A stretch of 64,000 nucleotides of DNA from Sindora glabra (lineage: Eukaryota; Streptophyta; Magnoliopsida; Fabales; Fabaceae), in assembly GCA_020226215.1 (NCBI GenBank), contig CM035233.1, positions 50,243,751 through 50,307,750 of the forward strand. The letters run 5' to 3'. This document shows positions 13,047 through 23,700 of the stretch, piece by piece. A model generated the notes under the pieces. That model was not told where the DNA came from, did no database searches, and saw only the letters and a list, made by a program, of their open reading frames with translations. A program made the translations under genes and the position numbers. Numbering within the stretch: the first letter of the stretch is position 1; every line of letters begins with the position of its first letter.

Positions 13047-14645
13047 ATGGAAGACAAATCTAAGATTGCTCTTGAAATTGAGATTGAAGATGAAAAGCCA
13101 GGCGATGTGAAGGAAAGAAAGACAGAGGTAGAACTTGAAGTGAAGAACAAGTCCCTAGAGAAAGAGGATACAAAACATAAGAAAGAGAAGGAGATACATA
13201 AGGATGGGGAAAAAACGAAGAAAAAGGATGAGGTTGATAAGGAAGATAAAGATTTGAAAGATAAAAATGGGGATGGCAAAGAGAAGGAAAAGAAAGATAA
13301 GGAGAAGAAGAAGAAGGAAAAGAAGGACAAGCATGAGGAAGATGAAGGAAAGGATGTTGAAGAGAAGAAGAAGAAGAAGGAAAAGAAGGACAAAGACAAA
13401 GAAGATGAGGGAAAAGATGAAGAAGAGAAGAAGGAAAAGGAGAAGGAGAAGAAGAAAAAGGAAAAGAAGGACAAGGATGAAGAAATAGATATGGAGAAGA
13501 AAAAGGGTGATGATGAGAAGGAGGAGAAGAAGAAAAAGGAAAAGAAGGACAAGGACAAAGAAATAGATATGGAGAAAAAAAAGCGAGATGCTGATGCTGG
13601 TACGGATGGTGAAGAGAGGGAGGAAAAGGATAAGAAGGAGAAGGAAAAAAAGGACAAGGATGAAGGTGAGGATGCTGAAGAGAAGAAGAAGAAGAAAAAG
13701 GAGAAGGATAAGAAGAAAAAGGAAAAAAAGGACAAGGATGAAGAAGAAGATGGAGAAGAAAAGAAGAAAGAGGGGAAGGAAAAGTCCAAGAAGAAAGATA
13801 AGAAGCTTGAAGATAGAGTGGACAAGGTGGATGAGAGCAAGGGTGAAATTGTTTCAAGGGAAATTGAAATAAAGAGAAAGGAGAAGGAAGATGAAGAACA
13901 CAAGGCAGATAGACATAAAGATGAAGGTGAGGATGCTGAAGGGAAGAAGAATAAAATGGGAAAGAAAGATGAAGAGAAAGACGATGAAGGTGAGGATGGT
14001 GAAGAGAAGAAAAAGGAGAAAGATAAGAAGAAAAAGGGAAAGAAGGATGAAGGAGAAGATGATGAAGACAAGGTTGGTGAAGAGAAGAAGAAGAAAAAGA
14101 AGGATAAGAAGAAAAAGGAAAAAAAGGATGAAGGAGAAGATGATGAAGACAAGGTTGGTGAAGAGAAGAAGAAGAAAAAGAAGGATAAGAAGAAAAAGGG
14201 AAAAAAGGACAAGGATGAAGAAGAAGATGGAGAAGAAAAGAAGAAAGAGGGGAAGGAAAAGTCCAAGAAGAAAGATAAGAAGCTTGAAGATAGAGTGGAC
14301 AAGGTGGACGAGAGCAAGGGTGAGATTGTTTCAAGGGAAATTGAAATAGAGGGACACGAGAAGGAAGATGAAGAACACAAGGCAGAGAGACATAAAGATG
14401 ACAGAAAGGAAGGTGAAGAGAAGAAGAAGAAGAAGAAGGAAGAAGACAAGGAGAAGGATGGAAAGAAGCGAAAACTGGACGGGAAGGACAAGAGTAAGGA
14501 TCTTAGCAAGTTAAAGCAAAATCTGGAAAAAGTAAACACAAAAATACAAGCACTGCTCGAAAAGAAGTCAGAGATAGAGAAGCAGATAGAAGAAGCCGAA
14601 GAAGCGAGTTTAGCAGTGACGGAGAAGGTCAAGGATACAGTTTAG
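13047..14645 (+). CDS. Lys/Glu/Asp-rich (KED-like) protein, 532 residues
   Basis: A single open exon with start context GATATGGAAG and TAG stop at 14643-14645. The first ~45 residues are mixed acidic/basic (MEDKSKIALEIEIEDEKPGD). Residues ~50-460 are low-complexity K, E and D runs such as KKKEKKDKDEE, almost without hydrophobic residues, so largely disordered or a long charged helix. The last ~55 residues regain heptad-like leucines (LSKLKQNLEKVNTKIQALLE), a likely short coiled coil, after a basic GKKRKLDGK stretch that could be a nuclear signal. Composition resembles the wound-induced KED protein of tobacco, but low-complexity similarity is weak evidence for homology. No catalytic domain is visible. 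The codon repeats GAAGAAG and AAGAAG make the opposite strand open too; those frames are shadows. Function unknown; a role in binding nucleic acid or calcium or in wound response is only possible. Confidence 0.85.
   Translation: MEDKSKIALEIEIEDEKPGDVKERKTEVELEVKNKSLEKEDTKHKKEKEIHKDGEKTKKKDEVDKEDKDLKDKNGDGKEKEKKDKEKKKKEKKDKHEEDEGKDVEEKKKKKEKKDKDKEDEGKDEEEKKEKEKEKKKKEKKDKDEEIDMEKKKGDDEKEEKKKKEKKDKDKEIDMEKKKRDADAGTDGEEREEKDKKEKEKKDKDEGEDAEEKKKKKKEKDKKKKEKKDKDEEEDGEEKKKEGKEKSKKKDKKLEDRVDKVDESKGEIVSREIEIKRKEKEDEEHKADRHKDEGEDAEGKKNKMGKKDEEKDDEGEDGEEKKKEKDKKKKGKKDEGEDDEDKVGEEKKKKKKDKKKKEKKDEGEDDEDKVGEEKKKKKKDKKKKGKKDKDEEEDGEEKKKEGKEKSKKKDKKLEDRVDKVDESKGEIVSREIEIEGHEKEDEEHKAERHKDDRKEGEEKKKKKKEEDKEKDGKKRKLDGKDKSKDLSKLKQNLEKVNTKIQALLEKKSEIEKQIEEAEEASLAVTEKVKDTV
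13705..14403 (+). repeat. Internal duplications in the KED-like gene
   Basis: A block of about 220 bp at 13705-13926 recurs at 14182-14403 (offset 477 bp) almost unchanged, including the non-repetitive stretch LEDRVDKVDESKGEIVSREI. Between them is an 81-bp (27-codon) tandem pair starting at 14046 and 14127 (DEGEDDEDKVGEEKKKK). All offsets are multiples of three, so the frame is kept. Confidence 0.85.
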
Positions 14646-14699
14646 TTGCCATTCAGGATATATGCTTATACTACACCGCATACTATGTTGTAAAATGTG

Positions 14700-16617
14700 T
14701 TTGCTGCACTCTAGATGAGCCATTTTTTGTGTATAAGCTGTTTTTTTTTTTTTTTTCTCTCGATCAATGAGTAAGAACTTTGCATGTTCGTATTAACTTT
14801 TCTTGGGAAGGGATCGTAATGTCATTTTTGGTCTGGTGGCGGCATAAAACATATCTCCCTGTTTTCACTCCTTGAATTTTACCTCTGGATGCCTGGTTCA
14901 GCTGGTGATATCCTTGGCATCCTTCGAATGTGTTACCAAGGGACAACGGATTGAATGCTGTCCAACCCTTTCTCCCACAACCCCCCATCGTCCTCCCCGG
15001 ACCGACAAAAGACTTGTAGGATTTTGGAGATACGCTGTCATTGATTTATAATAATCTCATATTCTAAGGGAATAGATAATTTAGCACCCTCATTTATAAT
15101 GAGATCGATGTGAAATTAAGTAAATAACATCTTTCCTGCAAGAGTATGAGTAAAGAATAATATTCTGGAGGAAATAAAGTAAAAATTGTAAAAATACTTT
15201 AATTTTGAGTATGTGTATTTTTGTAAGAACGTTAAATAAAAGTACGTAAAGGACGCACTGGGGTTAGTGCTGTCAACGAACCAAAACACCCCTCCATCCT
15301 ATTTTAGCCCATAAAATTCGGATGGAACGCATCTTGTATTATAGCACATAAAATTGAATGGACGAAGTGCTTCCTCAAATCAACGGCTCATTCTCATTGA
15401 GTCCCCCCACCCCCCCCCCCCCTAAAAAAAAACCTTTTTAATTATTTATTAAATTCTTGATCATTAATTTTTTCATTAATAATTGTAATAATTTAATTTA
15501 TCCTCTTTCAATAACCCATTCCTAAGAATAGGACTCTGCTTATTTATTAAAAGGAGTAAAAAATATGAAAAATAAGAGAGTGAAATTAGTATAATTATAG
15601 AATTAATGAGTAGATAAAATGTGAACTTTGTTGTAGGTTTTAGGATTTAGATGGTATAATTATATTTATGTGGTATCTATCATATCCTTTAATTTATTTA
15701 TTAATTGGTACGATTTTAAGTTTGACATTATTTCTAACTAATAATAAATAATTGTTAGTAAGAGATAATTATTGATTAGATGGTTATCACTTGAGGCTTG
15801 AGGAATCTACAAACATTGAAAGATGTGAAGCAATTTTACATATTTAAAAATAAGAGAATTCTTCTTGTTCTATTTTCTTCTTCTTCTGAATTTCTGTTCT
15901 ACTTGTATATTTTGATTCAGGTATAATCTCCGATTTTTCATTATTCTCCCACAATTCAAAAATACTCACCACCACATTTGTTCCATTGATTTGTGTGTCA
16001 TTCTTCCCTATTATCAATGTAAGAGTTACTGAAGTTTTCAGAAATCATATCGCCATGTACCACTGTGTTTATCATTAACACGTTTATTTTGTCTTTCAAA
16101 ACCATGTGGCTATACAAATGTTATGCTTTTATTTCATGCTATTAATGTTTCTAAGAATTCTTACGAAGCAATCAAAGGTGATTTTTTTTTTCTTTCCAAG
16201 TTTAGGTAAATTTGGCTTTCAGACGTTGAACTCTAATGCATATCATTGTTGAGCTGCTTAATTTGACACGAGTTTTAACTTGTTTATCTATTTATAGAAC
16301 TTGCTCTGTTTGAACGACCAAAACAAAATTTGTCTATATTATTCAGATTCTAAATGCTGTGAAAATCGTAGAGAGGAAATAAGGAAAGAATGGTAAAATA
16401 GCAATCTCTGTTACTAACAAGTTTATGTTCTTTCTCAATGTCAATGCCAAAATTATCTTTTTCAATCATTATTAACAAAAGTCCAGTCTTCAAATAATTC
16501 GATTTTGATATTGTAGATTTCTGAATGCCAAACTTGTACTCTCCGATGAATGCATTGTTATTTTGGTTTAGAAACGAAGGATTAAAAACTCGTATAATGG
16601 TTAAAGTGTTTCTTTAT
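14700..16617. other. Intergenic DNA with poly-C run
   Basis: 3' flank of the KED-like gene, then AT-rich DNA. Positions 15403-15422 are C with one A, followed by A-rich sequence. A pyrimidine-rich stretch with CTTCTTCTTC at 15850-15900 and TTGATTCAG/GTATAAT near 15920 could be leader sequence of a lost gene. No open frame of note. Confidence 0.35.
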
Positions 16618-16873
16618 ATAATTCTTTCAACAAGAGATTATTTGTCAACGATTTTGATGCCTCTGCACGGACACAGGACGCGAATCATTGGACAATATGT
16701 GATTCGGCTAACTCAACTGGGCCAATTGCAGCAGCAACTGCACTTGTTAGTACCCCTATCTTAACATAGTTGTTCGACCATAACCCAATGTGGCTGATAT
16801 TATGTTCCTTGGCTTCTGTGTTGGATTAGCTATTGGTGTCTTCCTCATGCTGCTTAGGCACTTATTTCATTGA
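16618..16873 (+). pseudogene. Possible gene remnant with membrane-tail coding stretch
   Basis: From 16793 a 27-codon frame (ADIMFLG ... LLRHLFH, TGA at 16871) encodes a strongly hydrophobic segment followed by a short basic tail, the pattern of a tail anchor or last membrane helix. It is cut off from upstream sequence by an in-frame TAA (CCATAACCC). Upstream, another frame from about 16618 reads KRLFVNDFDASARTQDANH and on to GPIAAATALVSTPILT before a TAG. The two could be exons or broken parts of one gene; I do not recognise the family and found no convincing splice sites linking them. Confidence 0.3.
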
Positions 16874-17318
16874 TAAGGAAATGATCCCACAAACCTTATC
16901 TCTTTTGACTTATGTCAATGGTTTTTGCGCCCAAATTATGTAAAACTAGGTCCAAGGTGAGGGTGACGAAGCTTTGTTGATATGGTCTTTTTGTTGTTTT
17001 ACATTTGCATGCAGTCTTTAAGATGTAATGTCGGAGCTACTGTTCTCATATGAACTATAGAATATAATATGCTGAACAACCTCTTCCCCTTTGATATATT
17101 ATATTAACTGCAGTTTGTGCATGAGGATTAAAAGATAAGGTTGCGAATAACTAAAGCCAAAAAAGAGTGCCATCAGGAACTTTATTTTTGCAGATAAGTG
17201 ATGATAACCACGACTAAAATAGATCGACGTAAATGTGACTAAACACCACAAATGGCTCACCAAACCGGCATCTGCCTGAACATTATTTGCGGCATGAATG
17301 TCCATAAATGCTCTAACC

Positions 17319-18262
17319 TAGAGGTGGCGAATGAATGGATCAGGATGGATATGAATTGGGTCAAAAATGAATAGGTTATTATTGATCCATTTATCTATTT
17401 ATAACCTAATATAAAATTTTAAATGGATCAGAGATGACTTATGATTCTTAAATATATAGTTAACATGACCCATCAATTTATCTATTAAATTATTATTATT
17501 TTATATTTTATCATTTTTATTGATATAATTTTTTATCACTATTTTATATTTATTTGTATTATTTCAAAACAAATTTATGCTATCAAAATTCTTATTCTTT
17601 ATTTTTATTTACTTTTTAAAATTATAGTTTTTATCTCATTTTTTAACATTAATTTTAAAAATTATTTTAATATTAAATGTAGTTGATTAAATATTTTAAT
17701 TTTAATATGCATTAAATATAGTATCATTTGAAAAATAAAAATTGACCTTGTTGGTGTGTTAATATTTGCAAAGTATAGCCAAGAATCTAACATATAGCTA
17801 TACGGTATATTAAATGTGACATGTAATATTATAAGATTTTTATTTAAAAATTAAAAAAGTAATTTTGTGATTATTTTTAAGTTTTAAAAGTAAAAATAAT
17901 AAATTATATATATTTTAGTACAAAAAATTAGACTTGATTTTACTTTTTTATAAAAGAAATTAATATTATCACATATATAATAATAATATTATAATATTTT
18001 ATTTTAAATAATTAATTTAAAAAATATTTAAATTATATTAAAATTTTAATTTATTTTATAATATTAATTTATATAGTGTTCAAATCTATCTCTTATAAAT
18101 ATAAATGAATACATAGTTATTTATGAATTAATCTAATATGATATTTATTTCAATGGATTAATAATGACTCGATCCATATTTATTCTAAAGTTAACATGGA
18201 TGGATCAAAATAAGGATGAATATAAATAGATAAATAGATATGGGTCAAGATTGTCAAGTTTA
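17319..18262. mobile_element. Probable hAT-type non-autonomous element, ends uncertain
   Basis: The left edge TAGAGGTGGCGAATGAATGG resembles the right edge reverse complemented (TAAACTTGACAATCTTGACC), and blocks with GGATGGATATGAATTGGGTC lie at the left and ATGGATGGATC, ATATGGGTCAAG at the right. The interior is AT-rich and non-coding. TAACC occurs just outside or at both edges, but an 8-base target duplication is not clear. It seems to truncate the retrotransposon that begins at 18263. Confidence 0.4.
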
Positions 18263-18264
18263 AC

Positions 18265-18910
18265 CTTTCAATTCCATTACTTTAACTGTTTCCTCATCTA
18301 TTTTAATTCCATTGCTACTTACCAAATATTCTAGAAATACTATTGCTTGTAAACCAAAAAGGTATTTTTTTAGGTTAGCATTCAACTTTTTAGTTTTCAA
18401 AACATGTAAAAACACTCTTTAAATGCTTAACATGACCCTCAACACTTCTACTATAAATAAGGATGTCATTAAAATAAAGAATAATAACTTTTCTAATAAA
18501 AGATCGTGAAAAATGATTTATTAGTTTTATGAAAGTACTCAATGTGTTAGACAAATTGAAGGGTATAACTAATTGCTCATATAAACCATACTTTGTTTTG
18601 AATATTGTTTTTCACTCATCTCCCTTTCTCATCCTTATTTGATAGTAATCTCATTTTAAATTAGTTTTAGAAAACACACAAGAATTATGTAATTCATCTA
18701 ACATGTTATCTAATCTAGGAATAGGATAGCAACACTTTATAGTAATTTTATTGATTGGCTGGCAATCAACACATATTCTCTATAACCTATCTTTTTTTTT
18801 TTTGCACTAGCATTACTAGCATGGCACATGGATTCATGCTCTCTCCAATGTATCCTTTAGACATAAGATTCTCTACTTACTTTTGGATCTTCTTGACTTT
18901 CTATGAGTTT
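18265..18910 (-). pseudogene. Gypsy reverse transcriptase fragment
   Basis: Recognisable minus-strand blocks in order: SKGYIGESMNPCAMLV, RICVDCQPINKIT, YPIPRLDNMLDELHNSCVFS, YYQIRMREG, KTKYGLYEQLVIPF and the catalytic block YFNDILIYSRSVEGHVKHL (about 18430-18480). The family has YxDDI at this point; here the first Asp is Asn. Stops interrupt it at several points. Confidence 0.85.
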
Positions 18911-19879
18911 GTCTTATAAGCAAGACGATTTAGAATGGAGGCACTTAGGATAAATTCAATTTGATGCTCAATTCTTTTGTTAGGTGGCAAATCTCTTGGA
19001 ACATCCTTAGAGAATACTTTTTTAAATTCCTACAAGAGAGATTGAATAGCAATAGGTAAAGTAAGAATATCTTAGCTAGCATTGTAGGCTTTTTTGTACA
19101 AAAGTACAAGCATTAAGGTAGAATCATAATGTGCATTTCTCATATCAATTATTCTTGTAATAACATTCAACTTACTTTTTCCCTTCTCTTATTTTGAACA
19201 CTCTTTTATTTCTTATTTTCTCTTTTTTTCTTCTCATGAACTCTTTTTCTTTTACTCATTTTTTCTTTCATTTTCATTCTTTTTCACATTCTTTTTCTCT
19301 TTTTTTCTTTGCATTTTAATTTAATCTTCTTGGACTTTTTTTAGTGATAAAGGTAAAGGAGTTACCTTTCTTCCTTTCAATTCAAAGCTATATCTATTTA
19401 GAATTCCATCATGGATGGCACCTCTATCAAATTTCCATAATTTCCTAAGCAAAATATGACAAACATATATAAGGATCACATCATTCAATACTTTATCATT
19501 TTACTGTCCAATGGTGAATGTAACTAACACTTTCTTGGTCATTTTAGCCTTTCCATTATCATTTAACTATTAAAGCTTGTAAAGTGGGGGTGTTTCAAGG
19601 TAGATAAGCTCAATTTCTTAACCATGATAGTACTGGTTGCATTGGCACAACTACCACTATCAATAATCAATTTATAAATATTTCCTATAACTTAGCACCT
19701 AGTGTGAAAATATTTTCCCTTTGGTTTTCATTCTCTTCTTTAGTTTGAACACTTAATGCTTTTCTTATTACCAAGTTATCACCATGCATAGGACTTTTAA
19801 AGCTTTTATCACAATTTTCCACACAAGAAGATTATTTTTCTTGCTCACCATTATCATTAACAAACTCCACTTCCCCATG

Positions 19880-19970
19880 TTCTCTCATCAACATCAATTT
19901 CCTATTAATGCATTTACTAGCAATGTGACCACACCCCAACATTTAAAACATTGGACACTAGCATACTTTT
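19880..19970 (-). pseudogene. Gag zinc knuckle remnant
   Basis: Minus strand reads CFKCWG and then, one frame shift later, CGHIASKCINRK: together the CX2CX4HX4C nucleic-acid-binding knuckle of retroviral-type gag. Confidence 0.7.
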
Positions 19971-20094
19971 GAGGCATCTCTACCTTCCTTTTACTTTTAA
20001 GATCTTCTCTCTTAAGTTTAGATGATCATTTTACTTTGTATTTGATCATCTTGTCCTCTTTCTTTTCAATATTTTCATCTCAAGTTTTCCAAAA

Positions 20095-20645
20095 AGTACT
20101 AAACCTTTAGCTATATTTGAATGTAGTATTCTTTTTAAGTTATTTTTTCACTTTTATAGCCATATGTATCATATCTTTTAAATCTATATAGTGTTAAAGT
20201 TCCATAGTATTGACAATTTCTCTATTCAACTCATGAAGAAATCTAGCCATAGTAACTTTTTGATCCTTCTCTATATTAGCTCTAATCATTGCAATATCCA
20301 TCTCTTTATGGTAATCTTTTACAAACTTTGAACCTTGAGTAAGGCCTTGTAACTTTCAACACAACTCTCTTTGGTAATGATTTAGAACAAATTTCTTTTG
20401 TAGGATAAATTTCAATTCCTCCAAAGTTCTAATTGACCACTCTTAGTTTCTTCGAATATTGATCATGATTTGATCCCACCACACAATACCATAATTAGTG
20501 AATTTAATAATAGCAAGCTTGACTTTATTTTCTTTAGATTAATTATGGCAATTGAAATTTTACTTTGTCTTTTCATGCTCCAAGTAAGCTTTTAGATTAT
20601 TTTTACCTTTAAATGAATGAATCTTCATTTTGATGCCATCAAGCT
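20095..20645 (-). pseudogene. Retrotransposon gag domain remnant
   Basis: Minus-strand pieces in order: YLEHEK, NKVKLAIIKFTNYGIVWWDQ, ELKFILQKKFVLNHYQRELC, KLQGLTQGSKFVKDYHKEMD, IAMIRANIEKDQKVTMARFL, HELNREIVNTMELYHYIDLK. This is the retrotransposon gag family pattern of plant gypsy elements, interrupted by stops. Confidence 0.8.
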
Positions 20646-20950
20646 TCAAGTCAACCTAGTCACTTCTTAGTATATTATTTTTTATCCTCTTTTCTCATTC
20701 CTTTGATCACCTCTTCTCCTTTCACCTATCTTAGATTCATGAGAACCTTCATGTCCTCCATTATTGCTATAACTTTCTCATCATTATTGTTTCTCTAATT
20801 TTATCTTCTATTTCTTTTTTCCTTTATTTTCCCTTTAAATCTATCAAGTTTTATGTTTATTTCCCTTACTTATTGTTAAAAAATTCTAAGTGTGGACCTA
20901 ATATCATTATTTACACTTCCTTCTAACATCCTTAGTGAATTACCCACAAA

Positions 20951-23700
20951 TAATGGTTAGAAAAAGAATAGAACCTCGCAAGAGCACACATTTCCTTGAT
21001 ATAAAGGTGCTTACTCTTATGATAAAGGCGCTCACTCTTATGTTTGAATTCTAATTTAAGGTTTTATTCTCAAATGCTCTCACATACTTTTACTTTTTAT
21101 TACTTTTCACTTTTTCCCTCTTGATGTTTTTTAGGAATTAGGAAGACACAATTAAGAAAATTCTTCAATTATAACAATCAAATATCACACATTAACTCCA
21201 ATGATAGAATAAAAAAATAAAATTTAAGAAGCAAGGAAAGACACAGATAAAATTCAAATTTAATAAAAAAACAAGAAAACAAAAATGCAACTAAGGAATT
21301 GAGAATGAAAGATTAAAATTTAATTCAAAAATAGGAAGTTCAAGAAGATGCAAAGCAAGTATCACACAACCAATCAACTTATCTTTAGCAACATACAATT
21401 TTTTTTCACTTTTCTTTCTCATAACTTTTCTTTTAAATCCTATTTCTTTGTACTTTTGAATTTTCTTTTATTCTTTTTTTCTCTCTTTCTCTTTTTTTAA
21501 TCATTTTTTATTTTTGCTTTTGTTTTTTCTTTGATTCTTTTTTGTTTTGATTCACTTTCTTTTTCTTTTCTTTTGTTTTTCTTTACTTGAATTTTTCTTA
21601 TAATGTTATTACATTGTACTTTTGTTAGAATAGGGGGAATATATGACTACAAGAATCAAATACCTCAAATTAATGAGGGGGTATTCAAGCATGGTAGTCG
21701 ACTATCATAACTCTTAATAGTCTTTACCTTCCGATATTTGTTACACTAATTAAATATCAAGAATTTTGCTTTTGATAATTAGGTATAGTAGTTGAGTATT
21801 ACTAAAACTATTGCTCTCTGGATTCAAATAATAGAATATAGTAGTCAAATATCGTGCACTTTTTATGTAGTATTTAATTATAATGGTTAATTATTGTGCA
21901 TTGAACTTAACAAGTTTAATTTTTTTCCAAATAGTTTTAATGCAACTTTTAACATTAAACCAGAGTAGGAATTTGGCATAAATCAAAACACAAATTAACA
22001 TTAAACCAGAGTAGGAATTTGGCATAAATCAAAACATAAATTAACATTAGATTTTTCACAAATTGATGCATGAAATTAAAGGAAAACAAGACTAATAATA
22101 ATTAGACAACAAATTCAAACAAAATTAGAATCAAACTCAAAGTAAATTGGATCAAGCTTGAAGAACAAGATAAGAACACGAACACAAGCACAAGCACAAG
22201 ATCACAAATATGTAGAAACAACAAGGAAATGACAAGATTTAAACATAATTGACACAATTCAAGACATACCATTTAGATTTGAACATAGAAATTAGATCTA
22301 ATGAATCTAGATCAACAAAACACAAAATTAAAATAAGAAGATAGCAAAAATTGAATTGGAAATGTAGAAAAAATATAATGAAGAAGGATAAACTTGAAGA
22401 TTGAAAACAAGCTTTGATTACTAAGTAATATGAACCTAATATCATAGAAATTTGTTAATGATTTTGAAATATCAATGATCATCTTAAAATCTAGAAACAC
22501 AAATAGAAGAATCATGTGCACTTCAATAGAAATAATAAGTGATGAAATTAGATGTCATAAAAGGAAGAATCCTTTAATAAGTCAAGAAATTCTTACTAGA
22601 ACCCTAGAAAGAAGTCTATCTCTCAAAACAATTAGATCTCTAATTAATTCACCAAAATGTCAAAAGTTATGATAATAAGAAACAAACCCTCTCATATAGT
22701 TAGAAAGTAATTAGGCTAATTGGGCTTAATTAAATATAAATGGGCTCAACTTAGAACCTAATTAAAACCTTATAATATGTTTAAATTAAGTGCTAAAATT
22801 AATGGGTCAAGCATGCATGATTAACCTTAGGCCCAAATGACTTAATCTATAAGTAAACAAAATCAAATAGTCAAAACAACAAATCTATCATAGGGTAGTT
22901 GACTATTCTAGTCGAATACTAGCCTATGAAATAAGTAGATATTTGACTATAGTAGTTGACTACTTGTAGGTAGAGACGAACTTTAGATACAATAGTTGAT
23001 TATGGTAATCAATCACTAGTTCGTTGAACACAATAGTCAGTTATAGTAGTTAGATCCATGCTTTGAGCCTTTCTAACTTTGCATTCTCATTCTTCTAAGT
23101 TATTTAAATGAATATATTAAGAACTTCCTTCAATTTTTCAACTAGACTTCATGTGATTGGTCCTTTTAGCAAATATAAAAGTTCCTCTATGCTCTTTATG
23201 TTCACATTATTATCTCTCATATTTATTTTAGTTTTAAAAGGACCTAATTAATAAAATATTTTTTAAATAAAAAATAACATATTTTTAAAAATCTAGGGGA
23301 GATCATGGTCCTTTCGAACAATGGAAAGCTCCAATTATGTGTACTATGTCTCAGTAATAAAATTTGCAATTTATTCAGTTTTTCGCTTTTACTACCATTT
23401 CTTTATCTATAAAAGTTTAAATTTTGCCTATTTGTTGTGAGGATTCACTTTATGATAATCAAATCAATTGAGATAATTTTCGACAATAAACAATTTCATT
23501 ATGGTTTTATAATTTTTACGTGATAAATTTTTCTCACATTAAAATCTATAATTTTTATATTACATTGACAAAAAAAGTCACCAATTAAAAAAATATCATT
23601 TTAAAGATGTTGGTTAAAATTGACAATTGTCTATCATATATAATTGGAACATATAAAAATTTATTTAAAAAAAGTGTATGAATTATTTGGTAAGCATTCG
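20951..23700. repeat. Probable 5' leader/LTR of the gypsy remnant and flanking DNA
   Basis: Non-coding. It contains an exact 46-bp tandem pair (21951-21996, 21997-22042), CACAAG minisatellite (about 22175-22205), and repeated motifs GTAGTCGACTAT, GTAGTTGACTATTC and ATAGTCAGTTATAGTAGTTA at 21690-21910 and 22890-23060. Its position upstream of gag on the minus strand suggests a decayed LTR/leader; LTR ends were not found. Confidence 0.35.

Larger units (their letters stand above)
18263..20950 (-). mobile_element. Decayed Ty3/gypsy retrotransposon, gag to RT
   Basis: Reading the minus strand gives, in order, a gag domain, a zinc knuckle, a protease-region linker and the first half of reverse transcriptase, the Ty3/gypsy order. 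All are broken by stops and frame shifts. RNase H and integrase are absent: the sequence ends at about 18263 where another element starts. The 5' LTR should lie above 20950; candidate material with repeated GTAGTCGACTAT motifs lies at 21.6-23.1 kb, but no clean LTR edge or primer-binding site was found. Confidence 0.8.

Noticed and set aside
12983..14632. Long minus-strand open frames (549 and 424 codons) and extra plus frames across the KED-like gene
   Set aside because: They are Ser/Phe/Pro- or Arg/Lys-rich shadows of the GAAGAAG/AAGAAG codon repeats of the plus-strand gene, which has a good start, a coiled-coil end and a stop.
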